Shown: positions 35,682-44,607 of the stretch, piece after piece
How the letters are laid out: every line of letters begins with the position of its first letter
Position numbering within the stretch: position 1 is the stretch's first letter
Assembly (NCBI RefSeq): GCF_020179405.1
Contig: NZ_JAICBZ010000019.1
Span: 2,356-52,094, forward strand
DNA: 49,739 nucleotides
Reading direction: 5' to 3'
From: Xinfangfangia pollutisoli
Lineage (GTDB): Bacteria > Pseudomonadota > Alphaproteobacteria > Rhodobacterales > Rhodobacteraceae
The notes under the pieces: model-generated
What the model saw: only the letters and a program-made list of their open reading frames with translations
Database searches by the model: none
Told to the model about the DNA's origin: nothing
Translations under genes and position numbers: made by a program

Positions 35682-36385
35682 GCGGCTGGGCGCCCAAGCG
35701 CTTCTGGAAGGAAGCCACGGCCGAGCCCTGCGAGGGCGGTTTCACCGTGCGGCTGGACGGGCGTCCGGTGAAGACGCCGGCCAAGGCGCCGCTGGTCGTG
35801 CCGACCCGGGCCATGGCCAAGGCTCTGGCCGCGGAATGGGACGCCCAAGAGGGCGTGATCCGGCCCGAGACCATGCCCGCCACCCGTGCCGCCAATTCGG
35901 CGATCGACAAGGTGGGGCCGCAGCGCGCCGAAGTGGCGGCGCTGATCGCGGCCTATGGCGGCTCTGACCTGCTGTGCTACCGCGCCGAGCGCCCCCAGGC
36001 GCTGGTCGCGCGCCAGGCCGAGATCTGGGATCCGCTGCTGGCCTGGGCCGAGGCGCGCTTTGCCGCGCCGCTGGCGGTGACCACCGGGGTCATTCCCGTC
36101 GCCCAGCCCGAAGCCAGCCTGGCCCGGCTGACCGAACAGGTCACCGCGCTGTCGGATTTCGAACTGGCGGCGTTTCACGATCTGGTGGCGATCTCGGGAT
36201 CGCTGGTTCTGGCGCTGGCGCTGACCCATCGCCAGATCGCCGCCGAGGCCGCCTGGGACGCGTCGCGAATCGACGAGGACTGGCAGATCGCGGAATGGGG
36301 CGCGGATGACGAGGCGGCCGAAACCGCCGCCCGCCGCCAGACCGCTTTCCTGGATGCGCACCGATTCTACGGATTGTGCCGGTAA
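35678..36385 (+). CDS. ATP12 family F1-ATPase assembly chaperone
   Basis: Protein of 235 residues homologous to mitochondrial Atp12, which binds free F1 alpha subunit before assembly. Family marks: KRFWKEATAEPCEGGFTVRLDGRPVKTPAKAPLVVPT, AAEWDAQEGVIRPETMPATRAANSAIDKV, YGGSDLLCYRAERPQALVARQAEIWDPLLAWAE and a late SGSLVLALALTH. The GTG start at 35678 overlaps the rluC stop by 4 bp. A classic terminator 66 bp after the stop closes this run. The presence of Atp12 in a bacterium points to an alphaproteobacterium. Confidence 0.93.
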   Translation: MSGWAPKRFWKEATAEPCEGGFTVRLDGRPVKTPAKAPLVVPTRAMAKALAAEWDAQEGVIRPETMPATRAANSAIDKVGPQRAEVAALIAAYGGSDLLCYRAERPQALVARQAEIWDPLLAWAEARFAAPLAVTTGVIPVAQPEASLARLTEQVTALSDFELAAFHDLVAISGSLVLALALTHRQIAAEAAWDASRIDEDWQIAEWGADDEAAETAARRQTAFLDAHRFYGLCR

Positions 36386-36450
36386 CAATCCTGCGCCGAA
36401 GCCGCCGGCCAGAGAAAACTCCTTTCGCCCGGACCGCCCATTTCGCAGAC

Positions 36451-36474
36451 AACGCCCGGAATTTGGGCGTTTTT
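36451..36474 (+). terminator. Intrinsic terminator after the ATP12 gene
   Basis: A 7-bp stem AACGCCC/GGGCGTT with the loop GGAATTT, followed directly by a T run (TTTTT over 36470-36474). This is the clearest Rho-independent terminator in the window. Confidence 0.85.
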
Positions 36475-36578
36475 CCGGGGCGGATGGATCGGTACTTGAC
36501 CATTCAAAGCGCTTTCGCTGAGACTGATCTGCACTGGGGAGAGACCGACCTCCATGAAAACCCCTGTCGCAAGGCAGG

Positions 36579-36584
36579 TATAAT
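36579..36584 (+). promoter_or_regulatory. -10 box of the bztA promoter
   Basis: A perfect TATAAT lies 52 bp before the bztA ATG. The position 17 bp upstream holds GAAAAC, a poor -35 box, so an activator is likely needed. Which one is not readable. Confidence 0.55.
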
Positions 36585-36635
36585 GAACACCGCCCGGTGT
36601 GCATGCCGGCGCGGAAAACACAGGAAGAGGTAAGA

Positions 36636-37652
36636 ATGAAAAAATCCGCATTCCTCGGCGCCCTCGCGGCCACCACCGTGATCGCGGGCGCTGCCATGGC
36701 CGGTACGCTGGACGACGTGAAGGCCCGGGGCGAGCTGATCTGCGGCTCGAACACCGGCCTGACCGGCTTCGGCACCCCGGATGCCAACGGCAACTGGACC
36801 GGCTTCGACGTCGACCTGTGCCGCGCGCTGGCCGCCGCGATCTTCGGCGACCCGACCAAGGTCAAGTTCATCCCCACCACCGGCGAGACCCGCTTCACCG
36901 CGCTGCAATCGGGCGAAGTGGACGTGCTGATCCGCAACTCGACCTGGACCTTCTCGCGCGATACCGAGCTGGCCTTGGATTTCGTGGCGGTGAACTACTA
37001 TGACGGCCAGGGCTTCATGGTGAAGAAGGACCTGGGCGTGTCTTCGGCCAAGGAACTGGACGGCGCGACCGTCTGCATCCAGACCGGCACCACGACCGAG
37101 CTGAACCTGGCCGACTTCTTCAAGCAGAACAACATCAGCTACCAGCCGGTCACGGTGGCCGACGATTCCGAAGCGCAGCGCCAGTTCCTGGCCGGCGCCT
37201 GCGACGCCTATACGACCGACGCTTCGGGCCTGGCCGCCAGCCGCGCGACCATGCCGGATGGCGACCAGTACATCATCCTGCCGGAAATCATTTCCAAGGA
37301 ACCGCTGGGCCCGGTCGTGCGCCATGGCGACAACAACTGGGGCGATGTGGTCCGCTGGACCTTCAACGCGCTGCTGATCGCCGAAGAGAAGGGCGTGACC
37401 AAGGCCAATGTGGCCGAAGTGGCCGCCTCGTCGCAGGATGAGGAAGTGAAGCGGCTTCTGGGCGTGTCGGGCGACATGGGCGCCAAGATCGGCCTGCCGA
37501 ACGAGGCCTTCAAGAACGCCATCGCCGCGGTCGGCAACTATGGCGAAGTCTTTGCCTCGAACATCGGCGAAGGCACCGCGATCAACCTGGCGCGCGGCCT
37601 GAACGCGCTTTGGACCCAGGGCGGCCTGCAATACGCGGCCCCCTTCCGCTGA
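36636..37652 (+). CDS. bztA: Glutamate/glutamine/aspartate/asparagine-binding periplasmic protein
   Basis: Solute-binding protein of 338 residues for a polar amino-acid ABC importer (BztA of Rhodobacter, AapJ of Rhizobium). The signal peptide is residues 1-22 (KKSAFLGALAATTVIAGAAMA). The mature protein starts GTLDDVKARGELICGSNTGL and includes GFDVDLCRALAAAIFGDP, GETRFTALQSGEVDVLIRNSTWT and CDAYTTDASGLAASR, all typical of SBP family 3. AGGAAGAGG precedes the ATG. A strong hairpin after the stop separates it from the membrane genes, a common way to make more binding protein than permease. Confidence 0.95.
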   Translation: MKKSAFLGALAATTVIAGAAMAGTLDDVKARGELICGSNTGLTGFGTPDANGNWTGFDVDLCRALAAAIFGDPTKVKFIPTTGETRFTALQSGEVDVLIRNSTWTFSRDTELALDFVAVNYYDGQGFMVKKDLGVSSAKELDGATVCIQTGTTTELNLADFFKQNNISYQPVTVADDSEAQRQFLAGACDAYTTDASGLAASRATMPDGDQYIILPEIISKEPLGPVVRHGDNNWGDVVRWTFNALLIAEEKGVTKANVAEVAASSQDEEVKRLLGVSGDMGAKIGLPNEAFKNAIAAVGNYGEVFASNIGEGTAINLARGLNALWTQGGLQYAAPFR

Positions 37653-37663
37653 TCTGACCCGAC

Positions 37664-37689
37664 CGGGGGCGCCCAACCAGGCGCCCCCG
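37664..37689 (+). terminator. Intercistronic hairpin between bztA and bztB
   Basis: A perfect 10-bp GC stem (CGGGGGCGCC/GGCGCCCCCG) with a 6-nt loop CAACCA lies 11 nt after the bztA stop, followed by a short T/C-rich tract. It probably acts as a partial terminator or an mRNA 3' stabiliser. Confidence 0.7.
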
Positions 37690-37807
37690 TGTTCCTTTCC
37701 CGCTCTTTCCGCCGGCTCAGGCCCGGCAGGACACCCGGAAAACCGGGGTTCGCGCCAAAATAACAACAAGCGGCACAAATCGCCGCACGACATCAGGGGA
37801 ATACGCC

Positions 37808-39085
37808 ATGGCTTTAGCCAGTGACGTGCCGAAGGACTCCTTTCGGCTGTCGATGCTCATTTACGACACCCGCTATCGATCCATCACGATCCAGGTCTTC
37901 GTACTGCTTCTGGTCGGTCTGTTCCTGGCCTGGCTGCTGCAGAACACCGCCGCCAACCTGGCCGCCCGCGGCAAAGAGTTCAATTTCGGCTTCCTGTGGC
38001 AGCGCGCCGGCTATGACATCGGCCAGCAGCTGATCCCCTACACCAATGACAGCACGCATTTCCGCGCCCTGCTGGTGGGGTTGCTGAACACGCTGGCGGT
38101 GGCGGTGCTGGGCTGCATCCTGGCCACGGTCCTGGGCGTTCTGGTCGGCGTCCTGCGCCTGTCGAACAACTGGCTCGTCTCGCGGCTGATGACGATCTAT
38201 GTCGAGGCGCTGCGCAATGTGCCGCTGCTGCTGTGGATCCTGCTGACCTATGTGATCCTGTCCGAAGCCACCCCGCAGCCCCGCGATTTCCGCATCACCG
38301 ACGAGATGGCGGCCGCGGGCGAGGCGCCGGCGGCCTCGATGATCCTGTTCGACACGGTCGCGGTCACCAATCGCGGCACCAATGTGCCGGCGCCGATGTT
38401 CACCCGCGGGCTTGGCATGCTGGATCTGGGGCCGCTGTCGATCAACCTGACGACGCTGGCCTTTCTGATCGTTCTGGGCGGCTCGATCTGGGCCTATCGC
38501 AGCCTGAAGGCCAGCGCCGATGCCACGCAGGAGGAATCGGGCGTGCGCCCGACGACCTGGTGGCAATCGCTGCTGATCATGGTGCTGCCGGTCAGCCTGC
38601 TCAGCGCGGCCCTAGGCCTGCATTGGGAAATCCCCGAGTTGAAGGGCTTTAACTTCGCGGGCGGGATTCTGGTGGCCCACAGCTTCACCGCGCTTTTGGT
38701 GGCGCTGGCGCTGTACACCTCGGCCTTCATCGCCGAGATCGTGCGCGCCGGCATTCAGGCGATCTCGCGCGGCCAGTCCGAGGCGGCCTTTGCCCTGGGC
38801 CTGCGCCCCGGCCGCACGATGAACCTGGTGATCCTGCCCCAGGCGCTGCGGGTGATCATCCCCCCCCTGATCAGCCAGTATCTGAACCTGACCAAGAACA
38901 CCTCGCTTGGCATTGCCGTCAGCTATCTTGACCTGCGCGGCACGCTGGGCGGCATCACCCTGAACCAGACCGGGCGCGAGTTGGAATGCATGCTGCTGAT
39001 GATGGCGATCTATCTGACGATCAGCCTGATCATCTCGGCGGTGATGAACTTCTACAATGCCTCCGTCCAGCTGAAGGCCCGCTGA
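37808..39085 (+). CDS. bztB: Amino-acid ABC transporter permease BztB
   Basis: Inner-membrane permease of 425 residues, the same length class as Rhodobacter BztB. The first helix is near residues 30-50. The transport domain starts at LLVGLLNTLAVAVLGCILATVLGVLVGVLRLS and is interrupted by a long periplasmic loop (about 150-205). It resumes through AHSFTALLVALALYTSAFIAEIVRAGIQAISRGQSEAAFALGLRPG, which contains the EAA loop that contacts the ATPase. AGGGGAA precedes the ATG. The split HisM-like domain is a known feature of the Bzt/Aap group. bztC follows after 1 bp. Confidence 0.94.
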   Translation: MALASDVPKDSFRLSMLIYDTRYRSITIQVFVLLLVGLFLAWLLQNTAANLAARGKEFNFGFLWQRAGYDIGQQLIPYTNDSTHFRALLVGLLNTLAVAVLGCILATVLGVLVGVLRLSNNWLVSRLMTIYVEALRNVPLLLWILLTYVILSEATPQPRDFRITDEMAAAGEAPAASMILFDTVAVTNRGTNVPAPMFTRGLGMLDLGPLSINLTTLAFLIVLGGSIWAYRSLKASADATQEESGVRPTTWWQSLLIMVLPVSLLSAALGLHWEIPELKGFNFAGGILVAHSFTALLVALALYTSAFIAEIVRAGIQAISRGQSEAAFALGLRPGRTMNLVILPQALRVIIPPLISQYLNLTKNTSLGIAVSYLDLRGTLGGITLNQTGRELECMLLMMAIYLTISLIISAVMNFYNASVQLKAR

Positions 39086-39086
39086 C

Positions 39087-40526
39087 ATGACCGAAGTCTT
39101 CGTCCGCATGCAGATGCTGCAACCCGAACCGCCGCCGGCCCGCGAAAGCGGCCTGCCGAAATGGCTGCGCGAGAACCTGTTCTCGGGCTGGCTGAATTCC
39201 TCGCTGACCGTGCTTGGCCTGCTGGCCGTGGGCTGGATCCTTTATGCCTCGCTGCCCTGGTGGCTGCATTCGGTCTGGCATGCCTCGTCGCTGGGCGAAT
39301 GCCGCAAGATCATCGCCGAGACCTGGGGCGAAGGCGCCACCGGCGCCTGTTGGGCCGTGGTGCGCGAGCGCTGGTATCAATGGATCTTCGGCTTCTACGC
39401 GCCGGCGCTGTGGTGGCGGCCGATCCTGGCCTTTGGCCTTCTGTTCGCCGCCCTGGGCCCGGTGCTGTTTGCCGGGCAGAAAAAGGCGCTGAGCGTGATC
39501 CTGGGCGCGGTCCTGGCCTATCTGGTCGTGACGCTGTGGCTGGCTTCGGCGCCGACCGTGCCGGTCCTGTTGGCGCTGGCGCTGGTGGCCGGGCTGCTGG
39601 TGCTGGCACAGGTGGCGCCGGGCAAGCTGATCTGGGTCACGCTGCTGTACCCGTTCCTGTGCTTCTGGCTGCTGTGGGGCGGGTCGATCTGGACGCCGAT
39701 CGGCGGGCTTCTGGGCTTTATCATCCTTGTCGCCGTGACGATCGGCCTGTCCCGGGTGATCGGCCCTGCCGTCTCGGCCGGGATCGGCCTTGTCGTGGCG
39801 GTGCTGTGGTGGCTGTACCTGTCCGGCCCCGTGATGGGCGGGCTGCAGTCGGTGCTGCCCCTGGGCATCGCCTCGGTGAATTCCGACCAGTTCGGCGGCT
39901 TCCTTCTGGCGATCACCATCGGCGTCACCGCAATCGGCTGCTCTCTGCCGATGGGCATACTGCTGGCGCTGGGCCGCCAGTCGGACATGCTGATCGTGAA
40001 GACCCTATGCGTGGGCTTCATCGAGTTCATCCGCGGCGTGCCGCTGATCACCCTTCTCTTCACCGCCTCGCTGCTGCTGCAATACTTCCTGCCGCCGGGG
40101 ACGAATTTCGACATCATCCTGCGCGTCATCATCCTGGTCACCCTGTTCGCCGCCGCCTATCTGGCCGAGGTGATCCGCGGCGGCCTGGCCGCCCTGCCCC
40201 GCGGCCAGTACGAGGCCGCCGATGCGCTGGGCCTGGATTACTGGCAGGCGCAGCGGCTGATCATCCTGCCGCAGGCGCTGAAGATCAGCATTCCCGCCAT
40301 CGTCTCGACCTTCATCGGCCTGTTCAAGGACACCACGCTTGTGGCCTTCGTGGGGCTGATGGATCCGTTGAAGGGCATCACCCAGATCGTGCGCGCCGAC
40401 ATCAACTGGAAGGGCATCTACTGGGAGCCCTATATCTATGTCGGCGCGATCTTCTTCCTCATCTGCTTCAGCATGGCGCGCTATTCCATGGCGCTGGAAC
40501 GCCGGCTGAAGACCGACCACCGTTAA
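39087..40526 (+). CDS. bztC: Amino-acid ABC transporter permease BztC
   Basis: Second inner-membrane permease, 479 residues. The conserved C-terminal transport domain includes GGFLLAITIGVTAIGCSLPMGILLALGRQ and the EAA loop AAYLAEVIRGGLAALPRGQYEAADALGLDYWQAQRLIILPQALKISIPA. Between residues about 110 and 260 a run of hydrophobic helices (for example VPVLLALALVAGLLVLAQVAPG and LLGFIILVAVTIGLSRVIG) makes the protein longer than the roughly 434 residues I recall for R. capsulatus BztC. It pairs with BztB as a heterodimer served by BztD. Confidence 0.93.
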   Translation: MTEVFVRMQMLQPEPPPARESGLPKWLRENLFSGWLNSSLTVLGLLAVGWILYASLPWWLHSVWHASSLGECRKIIAETWGEGATGACWAVVRERWYQWIFGFYAPALWWRPILAFGLLFAALGPVLFAGQKKALSVILGAVLAYLVVTLWLASAPTVPVLLALALVAGLLVLAQVAPGKLIWVTLLYPFLCFWLLWGGSIWTPIGGLLGFIILVAVTIGLSRVIGPAVSAGIGLVVAVLWWLYLSGPVMGGLQSVLPLGIASVNSDQFGGFLLAITIGVTAIGCSLPMGILLALGRQSDMLIVKTLCVGFIEFIRGVPLITLLFTASLLLQYFLPPGTNFDIILRVIILVTLFAAAYLAEVIRGGLAALPRGQYEAADALGLDYWQAQRLIILPQALKISIPAIVSTFIGLFKDTTLVAFVGLMDPLKGITQIVRADINWKGIYWEPYIYVGAIFFLICFSMARYSMALERRLKTDHR

Positions 40527-40539
40527 GGAGCCCTGAAAA

Positions 40540-41310
40540 ATGGCCGAAGCTCACGCGATGATGCAGGTCTCGGACGAGGTCGCCGTCCAGATTTCGCAGA
40601 TGAACAAATGGTACGGGCAGTTCCATGTGCTGCGCGACATCAACCTGACGGTGATGAAGGGGGAAAGGATCGTCATCTGCGGGCCTTCGGGCTCGGGCAA
40701 GTCGACGCTGATCCGCTGCATCAACCGGCTGGAGGAACACCAGTCGGGCCGGATCGTGGTGGATGGCACCGAACTGACCAACGATCTGAAGAACATCGAC
40801 AAGGTGCGCTCGGAAGTGGGCATGGTGTTCCAGCACTTCAACCTGTTCCCGCATCTGACCATTCTGGAAAACTGCACCCTGGCGCCGATCTGGGTGCGCA
40901 AGGTGCCGAAGCGCGAAGCCGAGGAAACGGCGATGCATTTCCTGCACAAGGTCAAGATCCCCGAGCAGGCGAACAAATATCCGGGCCAGCTGTCGGGCGG
41001 CCAGCAGCAGCGCGTCGCCATCGCGCGGTCGCTGTGCATGCGGCCGCGGATCATGCTGTTCGACGAACCGACCTCGGCGCTTGACCCGGAAATGATCAAG
41101 GAAGTGCTGGATACGATGATCCAGCTGGCCGAAGAGGGCATGACCATGCTGTGCGTCACCCATGAAATGGGCTTCGCCCAGGCGGTGGCGAACCGTGTGA
41201 TCTTCATGGATCAGGGCCAGATCGTCGAGCAGAACGCCCCGAAAGAGTTCTTCTCGAACCCGCAAAGCGACCGGACCAAGCTGTTCCTGTCGCAGATCCT
41301 GGGGCATTGA
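40540..41310 (+). CDS. bztD: Amino-acid ABC transporter ATPase BztD
   Basis: Cytoplasmic ATPase of 256 residues powering the BztBC permease. Walker [10 protein letters not shown] (48-56), Q-loop [12 protein letters not shown], signature [15 protein letters not shown], Walker [15 protein letters not shown] and the H-loop [10 protein letters not shown] are all intact. AAGGAG lies 10 bp before the ATG. It is very similar in style to GlnQ/AapP. The small secreted-protein gene starts 3 bp after the stop, so it belongs to the same transcript. Confidence 0.96.
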   Translation: MAEAHAMMQVSDEVAVQISQMNKWYGQFHVLRDINLTVMKGERIVICGPSGSGKSTLIRCINRLEEHQSGRIVVDGTELTNDLKNIDKVRSEVGMVFQHFNLFPHLTILENCTLAPIWVRKVPKREAEETAMHFLHKVKIPEQANKYPGQLSGGQQQRVAIARSLCMRPRIMLFDEPTSALDPEMIKEVLDTMIQLAEEGMTMLCVTHEMGFAQAVANRVIFMDQGQIVEQNAPKEFFSNPQSDRTKLFLSQILGH

Positions 41311-41313
41311 CCC

Positions 41314-41652
41314 ATGCGGCGCGGCCTGCTGGCGATGGCTTTCGCAATCGCGGCGGGGCCGGCCCTGGCCGAAATCGACGTGCCGCGCCCGGCCGATTGC
41401 CTTCTGGTCATCGACGATCAGAAGCCGATCAGCGGGCGCTGCAGCTTCACGCCGCTGGATGCCGACGGGTCCTTCACCATCGCCGGGCAGGACGGCCGGT
41501 TCTTCGCCTATGTGCTGGTGACCGCGCCCGGCCAGGCCGACGGGTTCTGGAACGGCACGCCCAAGGCCCAGCATGCGCATGACCCGCTGGGGCCCCTGCA
41601 GCGCATGGATGCCTGCTGGGTCAATGACCACGTCAAGCTTTGCGCCTGGTAG
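41314..41652 (+). CDS. Small secreted protein with four cysteines, unknown function
   Basis: Not recognised. The protein has 112 residues with a clear signal peptide (residues 1-19, RRGLLAMAFAIAAGPALA, cleavage before Glu20). The mature part of 93 residues holds Cys29, Cys43, Cys101 and Cys110, which could make two disulphides, and ends MDACWVNDHVKLCAW. The centre, SFTIAGQDGRFFAYVLV...GFWNG...AHAHDPLG-like text, has a beta-rich look. It begins 3 bp after bztD and so is read with the amino-acid importer. A periplasmic role near that importer is possible but unproven. Confidence 0.75.
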   Translation: MRRGLLAMAFAIAAGPALAEIDVPRPADCLLVIDDQKPISGRCSFTPLDADGSFTIAGQDGRFFAYVLVTAPGQADGFWNGTPKAQHAHDPLGPLQRMDACWVNDHVKLCAW

Positions 41653-41667
41653 GCGTCAGCCGCGCTG

Positions 41668-42171
41668 TCAGGCCGCAATCTCGCGCGGGACGACGAAATC
41701 GACGGTGATACCCTGGCCGAAGCCGACATCGGCCCAGCTGTCGATGGCGAAATCCACCACCAGCGTGGCGCCGGTCGGGTAGCGGGTGAAATCGCCGGTC
41801 ATCGGCGTTTTCGACACCAGCCGATGCGCGAATTCCGCGATGCCCGGATTATGGCCGATCATCATCACCACATCGGCCGTGGCGTGGCGCAGCACCGCCA
41901 TCATGACATCCGGCCCCGCATGGTAAAGCGAGGGCTTCAGCTCCAGCACAGGCGCGCCGGGCAGCGCCGGGGCGATGCCGGAAAAGGTCTTGCGGGTGCG
42001 CAGACTGTCGGAACACAGCACCTCGCCCGGAATGTAATCACGGCTGGCCAGCCATTGCCCCAGATCGGCGGCAGCGGCCTGGCCGCGCCCGTTCAGGGGC
42101 CTGTCATGATCCGGCGTCAGCGGGTCGTCCCAGGAAGACTTGGCGTGGCGCGTCAGGATCAGGCGCTTCAT
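41668..42171 (-). CDS. SixA-like histidine phosphatase family protein
   Basis: Cytoplasmic phosphatase of 167 residues in the phosphoglycerate-mutase-like superfamily. The RHG-type motif is LILTRHAKSSWDDP with Arg8 and catalytic His9. SLRTRKTFSGI and VMMIGHNPGIAEFAHRL hold the second conserved His. This matches SixA-type proteins, which can remove phosphate from phosphohistidine. The start at 42171 overlaps the stop of the ferredoxin-like gene (ATGA), so the longer open frame upstream was rejected. The real substrate is unknown. Confidence 0.88.
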   Translation of the reverse strand: MKRLILTRHAKSSWDDPLTPDHDRPLNGRGQAAAADLGQWLASRDYIPGEVLCSDSLRTRKTFSGIAPALPGAPVLELKPSLYHAGPDVMMAVLRHATADVVMMIGHNPGIAEFAHRLVSKTPMTGDFTRYPTGATLVVDFAIDSWADVGFGQGITVDFVVPREIAA

Positions 42172-42857
42172 CGGTGGAACAGCCCCATATGATAGGCGGA
42201 TTGTTCTGGCAGTCTTGCATAAGCCTGCGAGGCCGGGCAAGCGCGGCGCACAAGACAACCGCCGGAAAGACAATTCTCTCCGCCCGGGCTGTCCAGAAAG
42301 CCATGGCAGCGCGGCACGTCATAGCCCTGCGCCCCCAGCGCCCCGGCCGGACAGGCCGCCAGACAGGGCTTTTCCGCGCAGGCCGCGCAGGGCGCGCGGC
42401 CCTGCGGCACGTCCACCGCCTCGCGCAGCGCCAGCGCGCCGCGGAAACTGACCCACAGGCCCTGCGCATCATGCACCAGAAGCCGCACCGGGCTGGCAAA
42501 GGCCCGGCCCGAGCGCAGCGCCCAAGTGTAGAACGGGTGATAGGGCGGCCCGCCAAAGGGAAACAGCGCCTTGCCGCCCAGATCGCAGGCCAGGCGCCCG
42601 ATCACCCGGCGCGACCAGCGGTCGACCGGGTCGGGCGCGCCATCCCATTCCGGCTGCGCCTTCAGATGCGGCCAATACTCGGCCCCGCCCGGGCCGATCA
42701 GCAGAAGCGTCCTTGTGCCGCGCGGAAAGCCCGGCTCATCCGGCGCGACCGCAAAACCGCCCAGAAGCTGCAGCCGATGCGGCGCCAGCTGCGCCGCGAT
42801 CCCGGCCAGCGTCACGCCGCCATCGCCCTGCCCCTCGCCCTGGCCCGAGCCGCCCAC
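42168..42857 (-). CDS. Ferredoxin-like iron-sulphur protein
   Basis: Protein of about 229 residues with eight cysteines in its last 75 residues: Cys157-x2-Cys160-x4-Cys165-x3-Cys169-Pro, then Cys184, Cys196-x4-Cys201-x5-Cys207-Pro. These could bind up to two 4Fe-4S clusters, and the first group resembles the QueG-type C-terminal cluster region. The N-terminal 150 residues form an unassigned domain with TLLLIGPGGAEYWPHL and FPFGGPPYHPFYTWALRSGRAFASPVRLLVH. The start is uncertain: GTG at 42857 or a GTG near 42815. It is coupled to the SixA-like gene and lies 12 bp downstream of argB. The partner and reaction are unknown. Confidence 0.8.
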   Translation of the reverse strand: MGGSGQGEGQGDGGVTLAGIAAQLAPHRLQLLGGFAVAPDEPGFPRGTRTLLLIGPGGAEYWPHLKAQPEWDGAPDPVDRWSRRVIGRLACDLGGKALFPFGGPPYHPFYTWALRSGRAFASPVRLLVHDAQGLWVSFRGALALREAVDVPQGRAPCAACAEKPCLAACPAGALGAQGYDVPRCHGFLDSPGGENCLSGGCLVRRACPASQAYARLPEQSAYHMGLFHR

Positions 42858-42869
42858 CGGAGCCCCGCC

Positions 42870-43769
42870 TTAACGGCGCACCACCGGCTTGACCCGCGGC
42901 ACGGTCGAGCGGATCTGGCTGCCGGCGCCGTGATCGGTGAACAGCTCGATCAGGCAGGCATTGGGGATGCGGCCGTCCAGAATGGTCACCGCCCGCACGC
43001 CCTGATCCAGCGCCATCAGCGCCGTCTCGGTCTTGGGGATCATGCCCCCCGCGATCACGCCCGAGGCGGTCATCTCGCGGATCTCTTCGGGCGTGATCTG
43101 GGTCATCACCTGACCATCGGCCCCCTTCACCCCGGCCACATCGGTCAGCAACAGCAGCCGGTCGGCCTGCAGCGCCCCGGCAATCGCCCCCGCCGCCGTA
43201 TCGCCATTGACGTTGAAGGTCTCATTGTCCTGCATGCCGGTCGCGACCGGCGCCACGACCGGGATGATCCCCGCACCGTACAGATCGCGCAGCACCTGCA
43301 CGTTCATCTCGACCGGGCGGCCGACATAGCCCAGTTCCGGGTCGTCCGGCTCACAGACCATCAGGTCGTCGTCCTTGCCGGAAATCCCCACGGCGCGACC
43401 GCCCGCATCCATGATCGCCTGCACGATCCGCTTGTTCACCAGACCCGAGAGAATCATCTCGACCACCTGCACGGTCGCCTTGTCGGTCACCCGCTTGCCG
43501 CGCACGAATTCCGACTTGATCCCCAGCTTCTGCAGCATGTCATTGATCATCGGCCCGCCGCCATGCACCACCACCGGATGCACGCCGACCTGTTTCATCA
43601 GCACCACGTCGCGGGCAAACTCGGCCATGGCCGGATCGTCGCCCATGGCATTGCCGCCGAATTTCACCACCACCACGGCGCCGGAAAAGCGCTGCAGATA
43701 GGGAAGGGCTTCGGACAGCATCTTTGCGGTGGTCTTGGCGTCTTGCATGGTCAGGGTCTGCTGTTTCAT
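42870..43769 (-). CDS. argB: N-acetylglutamate kinase
   Basis: Second step of arginine synthesis: phosphorylates N-acetyl-L-glutamate using ATP. It has 299 residues. The phosphate-binding [12 protein letters not shown] and [14 protein letters not shown], the substrate region [29 protein letters not shown], the [15 protein letters not shown] loop and [11 protein letters not shown] are all typical. The N-terminal helix [22 protein letters not shown] resembles that of arginine-inhibited hexameric enzymes. GGAGG lies 6 bp before the ATG at 43769. It is divergent from the SDR gene and leads into the ferredoxin-like and SixA-like genes. Confidence 0.96.
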   Translation of the reverse strand: MKQQTLTMQDAKTTAKMLSEALPYLQRFSGAVVVVKFGGNAMGDDPAMAEFARDVVLMKQVGVHPVVVHGGGPMINDMLQKLGIKSEFVRGKRVTDKATVQVVEMILSGLVNKRIVQAIMDAGGRAVGISGKDDDLMVCEPDDPELGYVGRPVEMNVQVLRDLYGAGIIPVVAPVATGMQDNETFNVNGDTAAGAIAGALQADRLLLLTDVAGVKGADGQVMTQITPEEIREMTASGVIAGGMIPKTETALMALDQGVRAVTILDGRIPNACLIELFTDHGAGSQIRSTVPRVKPVVRR

Positions 43770-43873
43770 CAGGGCCTCCGGGACTAGGGGCCGCATAAGA
43801 CTTTTCCCCCCACCTGCCAAGCCTTGCCTTCGGCATCGGCTGGCGTAGGCTGCACCGGCAGCGGAGGATCGCC

Positions 43874-44605
43874 ATGCCCGAACGCAAGACCCTTGTCCTG
43901 ACCGGCGCGTCGCGCGGGATCGGGCATGCCACCGTGAAGCGGTTCAGCGCCGAAGGCTGGCGGGTGCTGACCTGTTCGCGCCATCCCGTGGACGCGCGCT
44001 GTCCCTGGCCGGGCGGCGAAGAGAACCATATCCAGATCGACCTGGCCGATCCGAACAAGACGATCGAGGCGATCGCCACGATCAAAAGCAAGATCCATGG
44101 CCGGCTGCACGCGCTGGTCAACAATGCGGGCATCAGCCCCAAGGGTCCGGGCGGGGCGCGGCTGAACACCTTGGACACCGACCTGCGCACCTGGGGCCAT
44201 GTCTTCCACGTCAATTTCTTCTCCAGCGTGATCCTGGCCCGCGGGCTGAAGGATGAACTGGCCGCGGCGAAGGGCAGCGTCGTCAACGTGACCTCGATTG
44301 CCGGGTCGCGGGTGCATCCTTTCGCAGGCGCCGCCTATGCCACGTCAAAGGCCGCGCTGGCCGCGCTGACCCGCGAGATGGCGCATGATTTCGGCCCGCT
44401 GGGCGTGCGGGTCAATGCCATCGCGCCGGGCGAGGTGGAAACCTCGATCCTGTCGCCCGGCACCGACAAGATCGTGGAAAAGCTGCCGCTGCAGCGGCTG
44501 GGCCAGCCCAAGGAAGTGGCGGATGTGATCTGGTTCCTGTGTTCGGACCAGTCCAGCTACATCTCGGGCGCCGAGATCGAGGTGAACGGCGCCCAGCACG
44601 TCTAG
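43874..44605 (+). CDS. Short-chain dehydrogenase/reductase
   Basis: NAD(P)-dependent oxidoreductase of 243 residues. The cofactor motif [10 protein letters not shown] (10-19), the NNAG motif (83-86), catalytic Ser141 in VTSIAGS, Tyr155 and Lys159 in YATSK, and Asn114 are all present, so it is a complete classical SDR. Arg14 and the SRHP at the end of strand 2 favour [16 protein letters not shown] at the end is the usual SDR tail. It stands between the divergent argB and the convergent MFS gene, whose stop is 2 bp from its own. The substrate is unknown. Confidence 0.9.
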   Translation: MPERKTLVLTGASRGIGHATVKRFSAEGWRVLTCSRHPVDARCPWPGGEENHIQIDLADPNKTIEAIATIKSKIHGRLHALVNNAGISPKGPGGARLNTLDTDLRTWGHVFHVNFFSSVILARGLKDELAAAKGSVVNVTSIAGSRVHPFAGAAYATSKAALAALTREMAHDFGPLGVRVNAIAPGEVETSILSPGTDKIVEKLPLQRLGQPKEVADVIWFLCSDQSSYISGAEIEVNGAQHV

Positions 44606-44607
44606 CG

